From NCBI GenBank assembly GCA_963724665.1, contig CAVRVH010000005.1, forward strand, positions 18,771-82,770: a DNA stretch of 64,000 bases, read 5' to 3'. The notes beneath the pieces are model-generated. The model made no database searches, was not told where the DNA came from, and saw only the letters and a program-made list of their open reading frames with translations. Below are positions 8,766-16,728 of the stretch, piece after piece (positions within the stretch are counted from its first letter, which is position 1; each line of letters begins with the position of its first letter). The position numbers and the translations under genes were made by a program. Source of the stretch: DASUPK01 sp963724665 (lineage in GTDB: Bacteria > Actinomycetota > Thermoleophilia > Solirubrobacterales > 70-9).

Positions 8766-9464
8766 ATGAGAACCAAGCTGACAGCCCTGATCGTCACGGC
8801 CGCCGCCCTCGCGGCGGGCGCGGTTGCGCACGCCGCCCCGATCCCTGTGGCGAGCTACACGTTCCAGGGGCAGGACGACGTGAACGCGTTCCAGAACGTC
8901 GGCACGACCGGCTGCAAGCGCTCCTGGGTGAAGAACCAGGCGCTGGGCCTCGCCGTCGGCAAGACGGGGAGCATCTGCACCTACCGCTCGTCCGTGGTAG
9001 GCGACTCGAGCGCCCAGTACTCGGACCAGGGCATGGTGGCGACCGCCACCGTTGGAGGCGGGGGCTCGAAGGCCGCGGCCAAGTCGCTGGTCGGGGTCGG
9101 GGTCCGATACAGCAGCTCGGCGAGCTACGTGCTGCGCGTGCTTCCGAACAAGCACAAGTGGCAGTACTTCCGCGATCCCAAGGGCGCGGCCGGGCCCAAG
9201 CTCGAGTCCTCCGGCAGCAGCAAGTTCATCAAGATCGCCTCGAAGCCCAACGTGATCGCGCTGCGCGCCTTCTCGTTCGGTGGAACCAGCACGAGCGTGA
9301 TCGGTTCGGTCAACGGCAACAACGTGGTCTCGCTCACCGACTCGAGCGCCGATCAGCCCGACGGCCGGCAGACGGTCCTCGTCTCAGGCGTCAAGGGCGG
9401 ATCCGGCACCGGCGTGATGGGCGTGTTCGACAACGTCACCGTCCAGGTTCCGAACCCCTTCTAG
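8766..9464 (+). CDS. Secreted protein, probable lectin-like beta sandwich
   Basis: A 232-residue protein with a clear signal peptide (RTKLTALIVTAAALAAG, cleavage near AHAAP). The mature region is rich in Ser, Gly and Val with alternating strands. It begins with a 'YTFQGQDDVNAFQ' type opening and ends with 'MGVFDNVTVQV', a pattern seen in LamG/concanavalin-like sandwich domains. No catalytic residues stand out. It is divergently placed relative to meaA. The fold assignment is tentative. Confidence 0.6.
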   Translation: MRTKLTALIVTAAALAAGAVAHAAPIPVASYTFQGQDDVNAFQNVGTTGCKRSWVKNQALGLAVGKTGSICTYRSSVVGDSSAQYSDQGMVATATVGGGGSKAAAKSLVGVGVRYSSSASYVLRVLPNKHKWQYFRDPKGAAGPKLESSGSSKFIKIASKPNVIALRAFSFGGTSTSVIGSVNGNNVVSLTDSSADQPDGRQTVLVSGVKGGSGTGVMGVFDNVTVQVPNPF

Positions 9465-9527
9465 GACACGGAGACAAGGGCACGGAATCTTTCCGGGGCC
9501 CCGGCGTGATCCTCTACCTTGCGGCCC

Positions 9528-9818
9528 GTGGCAACGACCACGGTTGAGCGCCCCAAGTCAGCCGGCCCGGGCGAAGGAGTTGGCGGGAACTGGCTGGTGA
9601 TCGTCCTCAACGACGACCACAACACCTTCGATCATGTCGCCAAGACGCTCTCGCGCGTGATCCCCGGCGTCTCGCTCGACGGCGGCTACCGGTTCGCCGA
9701 CATGATCCACAGCCGCGGCCAGGCCGCAGTCTGGACCGGGCCGAGGGAGCCAGCCGAGCTCTACTGGGAGCAGCTGCAGCAGGCGGGCCTCACGATGGCC
9801 CCGCTCGAGCAGCACTAG
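9528..9818 (+). CDS. clpS: ATP-dependent Clp protease adaptor ClpS
   Basis: A 96-residue protein from the GTG at 9528 (a TTG at 9519 is an alternative). The family signature VLNDDHNTFDHV is near residue 27: the substrate-binding NDD/HNTF element that recognises N-degron residues. It is followed by the helix region with the RGQAAVWTG segment. ClpS delivers N-end-rule substrates to ClpA/ClpC. The C-terminus (MAPLEQH) fits the usual end of the family. It stands alone between two secreted-protein genes. Confidence 0.87.
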   Translation: MATTTVERPKSAGPGEGVGGNWLVIVLNDDHNTFDHVAKTLSRVIPGVSLDGGYRFADMIHSRGQAAVWTGPREPAELYWEQLQQAGLTMAPLEQH

Positions 9819-9839
9819 CGGTCCACCCGCCCATCCTCT

Positions 9840-10607
9840 CTACTTCTTCGCGGGTGAGTCCTGGACGAGCGTGTTGTTGCCCGGGCCGCCATTGAGCCGG
9901 TCCTTGCCGGGCCCACCGATCAGCTGATCCGGCCCCGGGCCGCCGAGCAGGCGATCCATCCCGGCGCCGCCGCCGAGCAGATCAGCGCCCGCTGCCCCGA
10001 TCAGGAGGTCATCGCCCGCGTTGCCGCTGAGCAGATCGTCGTCAGCGCCCCCGTTGAGCTTGTCGTTGCCGGAGTTGCCGAGCAGGATGTCGCGTCCGGC
10101 TCCGGCGGTTGCGGTGTCGTCGCCGCTGCCACCCTGGAGGCTGTCGCGGAAGCGGCCGCCGGTCATGCGGTCGTCGCCGGGCCCGGCGAGCGCGAGGTTG
10201 AATGCTGAGGCTCCGCCGATGTAGCGGTCGTTTCCGCGGCCGAGGTCGGCAGCGGCCCCGGTGCCATGTCCGAAGCCGCCAGGCAGGTCACGCTGGCCAA
10301 AGCCGCTGTCCGGCCCGACGCCCGAGAAATCCACGCGGTCGTTCCCGCTGCCGGTCACGGCGTCCACCTCGGACACCTTCGAGCATGCGATCGCGCCCGT
10401 TCGAGGGTCCTTGCCGTTCACCTTGACCGTCCCGTTCCTGCAGACGACGGCGATGTGATCGGAGCCCTTGCCGCCGGTGACGGTGAGGAGGCTGCCGCTG
10501 AGCGATGCGCTCACCTTCGCCTGGGCCATGACCGGCACGACGAGCAGCGCGGCAGCAACGGCGGCCGGCAGGGCGAAGAGCAGGTATCGGCGATGGGCGT
10601 GCGTCAT
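9840..10607 (-). CDS. Secreted RTX-like (hemolysin-type) calcium-binding repeat protein
   Basis: A 255-residue protein with a Sec signal peptide (LLFALPAAVAAALLVVPVMA, cleavage near AQA). The second half carries about eight nonapeptide repeats of the GGxGxDxLx type, such as GGSGDDTAT, GNSGNDKLN, GNAGDDLLI and GGPGKDRLN, which in the family form a calcium-binding parallel beta roll. It lacks a protease or lipase domain and ends in a short tail. The N-terminal signal argues for Sec export rather than type I secretion. Probably a cell-surface or extracellular structural protein. Confidence 0.8.
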   Translation of the reverse strand: MTHAHRRYLLFALPAAVAAALLVVPVMAQAKVSASLSGSLLTVTGGKGSDHIAVVCRNGTVKVNGKDPRTGAIACSKVSEVDAVTGSGNDRVDFSGVGPDSGFGQRDLPGGFGHGTGAAADLGRGNDRYIGGASAFNLALAGPGDDRMTGGRFRDSLQGGSGDDTATAGAGRDILLGNSGNDKLNGGADDDLLSGNAGDDLLIGAAGADLLGGGAGMDRLLGGPGPDQLIGGPGKDRLNGGPGNNTLVQDSPAKK

Positions 10608-10638
10608 CGAGGACGTATAGGGAACACGGGGCCCGTCG

Positions 10639-11301
10639 CTAAGTAGCTGCGCGGACCTTCTTACAGTGGCGCCGCTTGCCGTGCTTCTTCTTGCATTTCT
10701 TCTTCACGGGACTCGAACTAGGCGTGGGCGCGGCATCGACCACCTCGCAGTTGGTGAGCGAGTCGATTCCCAGCTGGTCGGTCTGGACGGCATCGACGTC
10801 CGGCCCGCAGTCCGCCTGGTCGGCCGTGCCATTGCGAAGCAGCAGGATGTCGCTGCCATACCCGCCAACGACCGAGCTCGCCAACGATCCCGGGGCGAGA
10901 ACGTCGCCATCGACGCCCCCATCGAGGACATCGGGCCGATTGATGCCCGTGAACCCGGTGGCGTGACTCACCCGGGTCAGGTCAATCAGATCCGCCCCGT
11001 AGTTCCCGGTGACGACGATTCGGGAGGGTGCCCCGCAGGCCACGGCGGTGTCGAACGTCCCCACGAACGTGTTGTTGACCGAGTAGTCGAACCGGGCGGT
11101 GCCGCCGGAGCAGAAGACCGAGAACTTCTCGGGATCGTCAGTACACGGAGACGTGCCCGAGATGGAGAGGGTCCCGGCCGTGTTGGTGATTGTGGGCGCA
11201 GGGCACGGTGCCGCCTCCGCACGCTTCGGCGTCGCGATGACGAGCAACAGTGCCGCGCCGACTGTGATCGTCGCCGCGATTGCGAGCAGCGGTCGGATCA
11301 C
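10639..11301 (-). CDS. Secreted protein with basic Cys-containing tail
   Basis: A 220-residue protein with a signal peptide (LLAIAATITVGAALLLVIA). The middle contains degenerate GGxGxDxL-like elements (GNYGADLIDL, GGYGSDILLL), suggesting relation to the neighbouring calcium-binding repeat protein. The C-terminus is strongly basic (KKKCKKKHGKRRHCKK). Its ATG overlaps the previous stop by 4 bases (ATGA), so it is coupled to the small protein and the Ccr-like gene upstream, an odd partnership for an exported protein. Confidence 0.62.
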   Translation of the reverse strand: MIRPLLAIAATITVGAALLLVIATPKRAEAAPCPAPTITNTAGTLSISGTSPCTDDPEKFSVFCSGGTARFDYSVNNTFVGTFDTAVACGAPSRIVVTGNYGADLIDLTRVSHATGFTGINRPDVLDGGVDGDVLAPGSLASSVVGGYGSDILLLRNGTADQADCGPDVDAVQTDQLGIDSLTNCEVVDAAPTPSSSPVKKKCKKKHGKRRHCKKVRAAT

Positions 11302-11615
11302 TCACCCGCGATCAGCGAGTGCCAGACGGGGAGGACGGGCTTGTTGAAGTAGTTGACCGCCTTCTCGCGCTCCGCGGCGATCTCGTCCGAGTACCAGTAG
11401 CGCTCCCAGTCCTCGTGGTTCTCCCAGACGGAGGCCTGGCGGAAATGGAGCGGGTCATCCTGGTCGCGGGTCAGCGACCAGCCCTTGGCGCCGAACGCCA
11501 TCGCCCGGGCAGCGGCGGGCTCCCAGATCTCGTACCAGCGGTCGGCACGGAAAGGGTGGACGTGCCACTCGATGTAGACGATCTCGAGGTTCCCGTTTGA
11601 CGAAGGGTCGGCCAT
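11298..11615 (-). CDS. Small protein, possible antibiotic-biosynthesis-monooxygenase-like fold
   Basis: A 105-residue cytosolic protein rich in aromatics (EWHVHPFRADRWYEIWEP, and SVWENHEDWERYWYSDEI). The pattern of a short strand, a helix with W/Y residues and a HFRQASVWENHEDW segment resembles dimeric alpha/beta-barrel (ABM/EthD-like) proteins. Its ATG shares one base with the stop of the Ccr-like gene (TGATG), so the two are translationally coupled. It may act on, or protect, a product of that enzyme; no direct evidence. Confidence 0.6.
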   Translation of the reverse strand: MADPSSNGNLEIVYIEWHVHPFRADRWYEIWEPAAARAMAFGAKGWSLTRDQDDPLHFRQASVWENHEDWERYWYSDEIAAEREKAVNYFNKPVLPVWHSLIAGE

Positions 11616-12871
11616 CAGGCGCCCACCTCTGCGCGAATGGCGCCCGGGCCGTCCTCTTCCTTGCCTTCCTCCTCACTGGTCGCGCCGACCAGGATGGAGA
11701 TCTTGCCGAGGTGCTTGTTCTCGTGGAGGAGCTGATGCGCCTCGGCGACACCGTCAAAGCCCATCACTCGCCAGAGGACGGGCTGGATCTTGCCCTCGGC
11801 CATCAACTGGTTCGCGCGCATGCACTCGTAGGCGTTGGCGAAGTGCGAGCCGATGATCTGCTTCTGGCGCATCCAGAGGTAGCGGACGTCGAAGTCGAGC
11901 GTGTAGCCCGAGGTCGCCCCGCAGATCACGACCTTGCCGAACGGCTTCACGACGAAGACGGAGGTCGGGAAGGTCGCCTGGCCGACGTGCTCGAACACGA
12001 TGTCGGGCGAGTCGCCGAGGATCTCCTTGACCTTCTTGGCGAAGCCGCGGGACTCCTTGAAGCGCGCCTTCTCCTCATCGGGCGTTTCGCCACCCTTCCG
12101 CATCATCCCGGCGAACTCGTTGCGGTTGATGTAGTCGACCGCGCCGAGCCGCTTGACCAGCTCGCCCTTCTCGTCGGAGGAGACGACGCCGACCGCGTTC
12201 GCTCCGGCGGCCTTGCAGAGCTGGGTGGCGAAGACTCCGAGGCCGCCGGCCGCGCCCCAGATCAGGACGTTGTGGCCTGCCTGGAGCTTGCACTGGTCGA
12301 TCAGCATCCGATAGGCCGTGAAGTAGGTGAGGCCGTAGGCCGAGGACTCCGCCCAGGAGAGGTTCTTGGGCTTCGGCAGGAGCTGCTGGGCCTGGACCTT
12401 GGTGAACTGGGCGAAGGAGCCCCAGGTCGTCTCGTAGCCCCAGATCTGTTGGCTCGGAGCGGCGAGCGGGTCCAGCCCGTGCACCTCGACGTCCTCGTAG
12501 GAGGCCTGGTTGCAGTGGATCACGACCTCGTCGCCGGGCTTCCACTTGGTGACGCCCTCGCCGACCTTCCAGACGACTCCCGAGGCGTCGGAGCCGCCGA
12601 TGTGGTGACCGTATTCCTCGTGGTCGCCGTAGCCGAAGACGGAGACGGGCTTCCCAAGAGCAGCCCAGACGTTGTTGAAGTTGACCCCGGCCGCCATCAC
12701 GCGGACGATCACCTCGAAGGCGCCGGGCTCCGGCACCTCGATCTCCTCCACCTGAAAGGCGTCCTTGGGCTCCCCCTCGCGTTCAGGGCGAATTACCCAG
12801 GCGGCCATCTTCTCGGGCAGTTCGCCCGGCTGGACATCGAGCTTGGTTACGTCGGCGATCTCTACGGCCAA
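11615..12871 (-). CDS. ccr: Crotonyl-CoA carboxylase/reductase-like enzyme
   Basis: A 418-residue medium-chain dehydrogenase/reductase. The start is set at the TTG preceded by GGGAG five bases upstream; the ATG at 12808 is the alternative. Ccr-family features are VNFNNVWAALGKPVSVF, GSDASGVVWKVGEGV, the long WGYETTWGSFAQFTKV insertion, the nucleotide motif IWGAAGGLGVFATQLC, and the late IIGSHFANAYE. Ccr reductively carboxylates crotonyl-CoA to ethylmalonyl-CoA with NADPH and CO2. Its N-terminus is shorter than in the Streptomyces enzyme as I recall it, so a plain enoyl-CoA reductase is possible. It pairs logically with the MeaA gene at 6653-8653. Confidence 0.78.
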   Translation of the reverse strand: MAVEIADVTKLDVQPGELPEKMAAWVIRPEREGEPKDAFQVEEIEVPEPGAFEVIVRVMAAGVNFNNVWAALGKPVSVFGYGDHEEYGHHIGGSDASGVVWKVGEGVTKWKPGDEVVIHCNQASYEDVEVHGLDPLAAPSQQIWGYETTWGSFAQFTKVQAQQLLPKPKNLSWAESSAYGLTYFTAYRMLIDQCKLQAGHNVLIWGAAGGLGVFATQLCKAAGANAVGVVSSDEKGELVKRLGAVDYINRNEFAGMMRKGGETPDEEKARFKESRGFAKKVKEILGDSPDIVFEHVGQATFPTSVFVVKPFGKVVICGATSGYTLDFDVRYLWMRQKQIIGSHFANAYECMRANQLMAEGKIQPVLWRVMGFDGVAEAHQLLHENKHLGKISILVGATSEEEGKEEDGPGAIRAEVGA

Positions 12872-12961
12872 TGTGACTCCCGCGTCGGTGGTCGTGGACG
12901 CGTGGATCGTAACCGGGGTTGTCAGGTTGGTGTCCGGACCCCCGACTACGTTCGAGAGTCC

Positions 12962-14233
12962 ATGGAAGCGTCTGAGAAGCCACAACTCCCCCTCGAGCCC
13001 GGTCGCGCCGATGGCGCCGTGCGAGCAATCGGCGACAGACTGGTGATCGAGCGCCTCGAGGTCAACGACCCTGCGGCCGCCCGGGTCGTCCAGGAGCAGG
13101 TCGGCGAGGGCCACCAGCCCTCGGAGACCGTGACGCGGGCCATCGAGATCGGCACCCGCGTGATCGAGAGCGAGGGAACCGCGGCGAACGTGGATTACGT
13201 GAAGGCCGAGCTCGAGCGCCAGATCGGGCCACTCGCCGACCGGCTCGGCGGCGTGATCGAGGAAGGGCAGGGCGAATTCGTCGACCGGCTCGCCGACAGC
13301 TTCGACAGCGAGCGCAGCGGCTCCGTGCAGCAGCAGATCAAAGAGCTGCTCGTCGCCGCGATGCAGCATCAGCGCGACCAGCTCGCGAAACAGTTCTCGA
13401 CGCAGGACGGCGCGAACCCCCTCTCGGACTTCAAGGAGGCGGTGGTCCGCGCGGTGAAGGGCTCGCAGGAGTCCCAGCAGCACGAGCACGCACAGGACCG
13501 CGAGCGGCTCGAGGCCCTGACTGAAGAGGTCACCGCGCTCCGCGAGCGTCTAGGCGCGAAGGAGGAGCTCGAGGCCGAGCAGTCGCGGGGTACCGCGAAG
13601 GGTCGTGACTTCGAGGAGCGAATCCACGCGCTCCTGGACGAGATCGCGACTGCGCGCGGCGATGTCGCCCACCACGTCGGCGATCTGCCGGGGGAGACCC
13701 GCGGTAAGAGGGGAGACACGCTGATCGAGATTGGCGCCGCGGCTGGTCCCTGTCTCGCGAAGATCGCTTTCGACCCCAAGGACAGCCAGCTGAGTCGGCC
13801 CAAGGCGTGGGAGGTGCTGAACGGCTCCCTGGACGATCGCGGCGCGGACTACGCCGTGCTGGTCGCAACCGAGGGCAACGTTCCGCCGAAGACGCAGAGC
13901 CTCGTCGAGTACGAGGGCAACAAGCTGATCGTCGAGGTGGACTCGGAGGAGCCCGAGCGCATCGTCCTGGAGACCGCCTACTGCCTCGCCCGCTCTCGCG
14001 CACTTGCGGCGAGGAAGGAGGAGATCGCTCTCGATGCTCCGGCGATGAAGGAGGCGATCGACGAGACCCGCCGGGCGCTCGAATCGCTGAAGACCGCCCG
14101 CCAGGCGCTCACCGGAATGCGCAAGAACGCCGACAGCATCGAATCGTCGCTGAGCACGATGGAGGAGGGGGCAAAGGCGGCCCTGGCGCGGGCGGACAGC
14201 CTGATCGCCGACGCCCTCGACGGAGCTGCCTAA
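12962..14233 (+). CDS. Coiled-coil protein with a DUF2130-like C-terminal domain
   Basis: A 423-residue cytosolic protein. The ATG at 12962 is the first start after the divergent ccr promoter; the longer open frame is an antisense artefact of ccr. Residues 20-210 are mostly charged helices (ERLEALTEEVTALRERL). Then comes a domain opening KGRDFEERI, with GDTLIEI, KIAFDPKDS and a DYAVLVATEG strand, and a final helical tail. This order resembles RmuC/DUF2130 proteins with a PD-(D/E)xK nuclease-like fold, but the D...ExK triad is not clear. A role in DNA metabolism is only a hypothesis. Confidence 0.6.
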   Translation: MEASEKPQLPLEPGRADGAVRAIGDRLVIERLEVNDPAAARVVQEQVGEGHQPSETVTRAIEIGTRVIESEGTAANVDYVKAELERQIGPLADRLGGVIEEGQGEFVDRLADSFDSERSGSVQQQIKELLVAAMQHQRDQLAKQFSTQDGANPLSDFKEAVVRAVKGSQESQQHEHAQDRERLEALTEEVTALRERLGAKEELEAEQSRGTAKGRDFEERIHALLDEIATARGDVAHHVGDLPGETRGKRGDTLIEIGAAAGPCLAKIAFDPKDSQLSRPKAWEVLNGSLDDRGADYAVLVATEGNVPPKTQSLVEYEGNKLIVEVDSEEPERIVLETAYCLARSRALAARKEEIALDAPAMKEAIDETRRALESLKTARQALTGMRKNADSIESSLSTMEEGAKAALARADSLIADALDGAA

Positions 14234-14297
14234 TCTTGAGGCGGAGTTCCGTCCATCCGCGGCGTTCGGGATCATGCCGCGCGTCGGAGAAGTCGAA

Positions 14298-14504
14298 ATG
14301 GATACAAGAACCAATGTGAATGCGTCCGAATCTGCGGGTCGGCAACCAGAGGGGGGTCGCCGGGCCGACCTACATCGAATCGACCTGGATCGCGTCGCCC
14401 AGACGCTTGGATCCGCCCGGCACTCGGCCGGGTACTCCAGGCTGGAGCTGATGCTCACGTCCGTAATGCCTCGCCTGGTCGGCGAGCCTGAAAAACGGCG
14501 TTAG
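14298..14504 (+). CDS. Possible small hypothetical protein
   Basis: A 68-residue frame in the 267-base stretch between the coiled-coil protein and the lipoprotein gene. Its ATG is preceded by GGAG at good spacing, and it ends with a 4-base overlap into the convergent lipoprotein gene. It is basic and polar (RADLHRIDLDRVAQTLGSAR) with no recognised domain. Support is limited to the ribosome site and the gap it fills. Confidence 0.35.
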   Translation: MDTRTNVNASESAGRQPEGGRRADLHRIDLDRVAQTLGSARHSAGYSRLELMLTSVMPRLVGEPEKRR

Positions 14505-14911
14505 GGCAGAAGCAACTGGTTCGCGCCCGACGGGCGCTCCGGCCCGACGGTGAAGCTGAAGGGCCGCGCCGCGATCCCGTCGACGCTCGCCTCGTAGCTG
14601 CCCGTCTTCATCTGGACCTTGATCGTGGTGGCGTCGCCAGGCGCGATCTGATCGGACGTGGCGCTGACCGGGCCGTGGATCGCGAGGCTGGCCGGCTGGT
14701 TTGCGAGGTTCGCGATGGTGAAGTTGACCAGGCCCGCGCCGAACTCCTTGGGCGAGACAGCGACCCCGTCAGTCGCCATCTTCACGCTGACCTCGGCAGG
14801 GATCGGGGGGCGGGGGTCGTTCTTGAAGTCGCTGCTGCCGCAGCCCGCGACGACGATCGCGACCAGCAACGTGGCCAGCAAGAGCAGCGCTCTGCCCCTC
14901 CTCCGCAGCAT
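14501..14911 (-). CDS. Lipoprotein, possible cupredoxin-like domain
   Basis: A 136-residue protein with a lipoprotein signal: basic start, hydrophobic core, and the lipobox VAGC with the acylated Cys at residue 24. The mature domain is beta-rich with a FGAGLVNFTIANLANQPASL segment, like the loop that in small secreted cupredoxin-type domains follows a methionine-free strand. The copper ligands (His/Cys/His/Met) are not complete, so metal binding is doubtful. It is anchored to the outside of the membrane. Confidence 0.65.
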   Translation of the reverse strand: MLRRRGRALLLLATLLVAIVVAGCGSSDFKNDPRPPIPAEVSVKMATDGVAVSPKEFGAGLVNFTIANLANQPASLAIHGPVSATSDQIAPGDATTIKVQMKTGSYEASVDGIAARPFSFTVGPERPSGANQLLLP

Positions 14912-14955
14912 GCGCCGAGGAATCTAGCCGACCGGGCGGGGGGCCGCTGCAGTGA

Positions 14956-15915
14956 TCAGGCGCCGAAGGGAAGCTCGGTCACTTCGGCGGCGTTCGAGCC
15001 GTCACCCACGGCGAGCTGCTCGCCCTCAGCCGCCTCGCGCCGGACGATCGCGAGCGCGATCGCGCCGTGCGCGGGGGAGAGGCAGGCGGTGCCGATCGCG
15101 CCGACCTCCCGTTCGCCGAGAAACAGGGGATCGCCGTGCGCGACGGGGCCGCTGAGGCGCAGGCCGCGCAGCGTTCGATTCGGCTTGCCCCGGTAGTGCA
15201 GGCGCGCCACCGGCTCCTGGCCGATGTAGCAGCCCTTCTCGAAATCCACGGCCCGCTCGACGATGCCGGCCTCCGCCGGCATGTGTTCCGAGCTCATGTC
15301 GAGACCGAACCTCGGCCTGCCGGATTCGACGCGGACGATCTCCGCCGCCTCGTCGCTGACCCGGACGGCGCCGGCGGAGGCGAGCGTGGCCTCCAGCGCC
15401 GCGGCGTCCTCAGCCTTGACGATCAGGTCGATGCCGACGTCGGTGGCGACGCCGAGCACGTCGGTGCCGTCCCACTGGCGCGAGCGCTGCGCGTGCTCCG
15501 GACCGACACCCTCGAACCCCGAGAGTTCGCCGGCCCGGGGACCGATCAGCGAGACGATTGCCCAGCGGTCGGTCACATCCTCGATCTCGACATCCCTGCC
15601 GATGCTGTAGGTGCGAAGGTGCTTCAGCACAGTCTCCGCCGGGCCCGGCTCGAGATCCAGCCAGAGATCGCCGTTCTCGAGGCGCAGGACCCGCAGGTCG
15701 GATGAGAGGTGGCCCTTCCGGTCGAGCAGTGCCGCGTAGCAGCCACCGCCGGGCTCGAGCGCCTCGACATCGTTGGTCAGCTGGCCCTGGAGGTACTCGG
15801 CGGCGTCGGGACCCCTGAGCAGCAAGGAGGAGCGGTCCCTGGCGAGAAATCCCGCCTCCTCGCGTAGGGCGCGGTACTGCCCGTCCAGCTCGACCTGGGT
15901 CGCGGTCTCGGTCAC
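14956..15915 (-). CDS. ygfZ: YgfZ/GcvT folate-binding protein
   Basis: A 319-residue protein. The decisive motif is KGCYIGQE (around residue 230), the KGCYxGQE signature of YgfZ-family proteins, preceded by the GcvT-type barrel (LLLRGPDAAEYLQGQLTND). Family members use folate and support assembly or repair of iron-sulfur enzymes. This fits a genome segment with FbiC, CoxS and other Fe-S proteins. Divergent from the metal-regulator gene, with the operator palindrome between them. Confidence 0.85.
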   Translation of the reverse strand: MTETATQVELDGQYRALREEAGFLARDRSSLLLRGPDAAEYLQGQLTNDVEALEPGGGCYAALLDRKGHLSSDLRVLRLENGDLWLDLEPGPAETVLKHLRTYSIGRDVEIEDVTDRWAIVSLIGPRAGELSGFEGVGPEHAQRSRQWDGTDVLGVATDVGIDLIVKAEDAAALEATLASAGAVRVSDEAAEIVRVESGRPRFGLDMSSEHMPAEAGIVERAVDFEKGCYIGQEPVARLHYRGKPNRTLRGLRLSGPVAHGDPLFLGEREVGAIGTACLSPAHGAIALAIVRREAAEGEQLAVGDGSNAAEVTELPFGA

Positions 15916-15971
15916 GGACCGATTGTAGGTCGCGGCCTTGACCTGCTTTCGCGGTCGCCACCGAAACGGAA

Positions 15972-15991
15972 AAGTTAGCTACGCCTAACTT
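15972..15991. promoter_or_regulatory. DtxR/MntR-type operator palindrome
   Basis: A perfect inverted repeat: 7-base arms AAGTTAG and CTAACTT separated by 6 bases. It lies 29 bases upstream of the DtxR-family start at 16021 and 57 bases from the divergent ygfZ start. Its arms (TTAG...CTAA) match the core of known IdeR/MntR sites in actinomycetes. The natural reading is autoregulation of the regulator-transporter operon by bound Mn(II) or Fe(II), possibly affecting ygfZ too. Confidence 0.75.
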
Positions 15992-16020
15992 CTGAGTTCG
16001 TATGTGCTTCAATATCGCGG

Positions 16021-16728
16021 ATGACGACCAAGGCCCACAACGCCCACCCGAAGCGCCGCACCAACGAAGGCGCCGAGAACTACGCCAAGGCGATCTACGA
16101 GCTGCAGGCGCGCGAGCCGGAGGGTGTGGGGACGTCAGCCGTCGCGCAGAGGCTTGGCGTGACCCCAGCGTCTGCCTCGGGCATGCTGCGGCGCCTCGCC
16201 GACGAGGGAGTCGTCGAGTACGCGCCCTACCACGGCGCCCGCCTCACCCCCGAGGGAGAGCGCATCGCGCTCGAGGTGATCCGCCACCACAGGCTGATCG
16301 AGCTTTTCCTCGCGGAGGTTCTGGGAATGCCCTGGGACCGGGTCCACGAGGAGGCAGAGGTCCTCGAGCACCACATCTCCGAAGAGCTGGAGGAGCTGAT
16401 CGCGGCCAAGCTCGGCGAGCCGGACCTCGATCCCCACGGCGATCCGATTCCGGATCGCGATCTGGCGATCACCGTCGACGACTCGGTTTCGCTCACGGAC
16501 CTGAATCCCGGCGAGGAGGGGGTCTTCACCCGCGTTTCCGACAGCGACGCATCGATGCTGCGCTACCTCGCGGAGCAATCGATCCAGCCGGGCGCGACCC
16601 TGACGGTGAAGAGCCGCGAGCCGTTCGGGGGCCCGGTGATCGTCGAAATAGCGGACCGCACCCATCCACTCGGCGCGGAGCTGGCCGAGAGCATGAGGGT
16701 CCGCCGTCGACCGTCGGGTGGTGGATGA
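16021..16728 (+). CDS. mntR: DtxR/MntR-family metal-dependent repressor
   Basis: A 235-residue regulator. The N-terminus is the family's winged helix (YAKAIYELQ, then AVAQRLGVTPASASGMLRRL), and the next part is the dimerisation/metal-binding domain (VIRHHRLIELFLAEVLGMPWD and EAEVLEHHISEELEEL), where the HH and ExxxH residues supply ligands. A C-terminal SH3-like FeoA domain (TRVSDSDASMLRYL) makes it the three-domain type. Its last codon overlaps the ATG of the Nramp transporter, so it most likely senses Mn(II) and represses that transporter. The gene name is by context; iron sensing is not excluded. Confidence 0.85.
   Translation: MTTKAHNAHPKRRTNEGAENYAKAIYELQAREPEGVGTSAVAQRLGVTPASASGMLRRLADEGVVEYAPYHGARLTPEGERIALEVIRHHRLIELFLAEVLGMPWDRVHEEAEVLEHHISEELEELIAAKLGEPDLDPHGDPIPDRDLAITVDDSVSLTDLNPGEEGVFTRVSDSDASMLRYLAEQSIQPGATLTVKSREPFGGPVIVEIADRTHPLGAELAESMRVRRRPSGGG

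Noticed and set aside
7961..9547. 528-codon plus-strand frame across meaA
   Set aside because: Antisense shadow of MeaA and its neighbours; the MeaA motifs on the other strand are decisive.
11597..12961. In-frame upstream extension of the coiled-coil protein
   Set aside because: Lies wholly antisense to ccr; the ATG at 12962 gives a sensible N-terminus.
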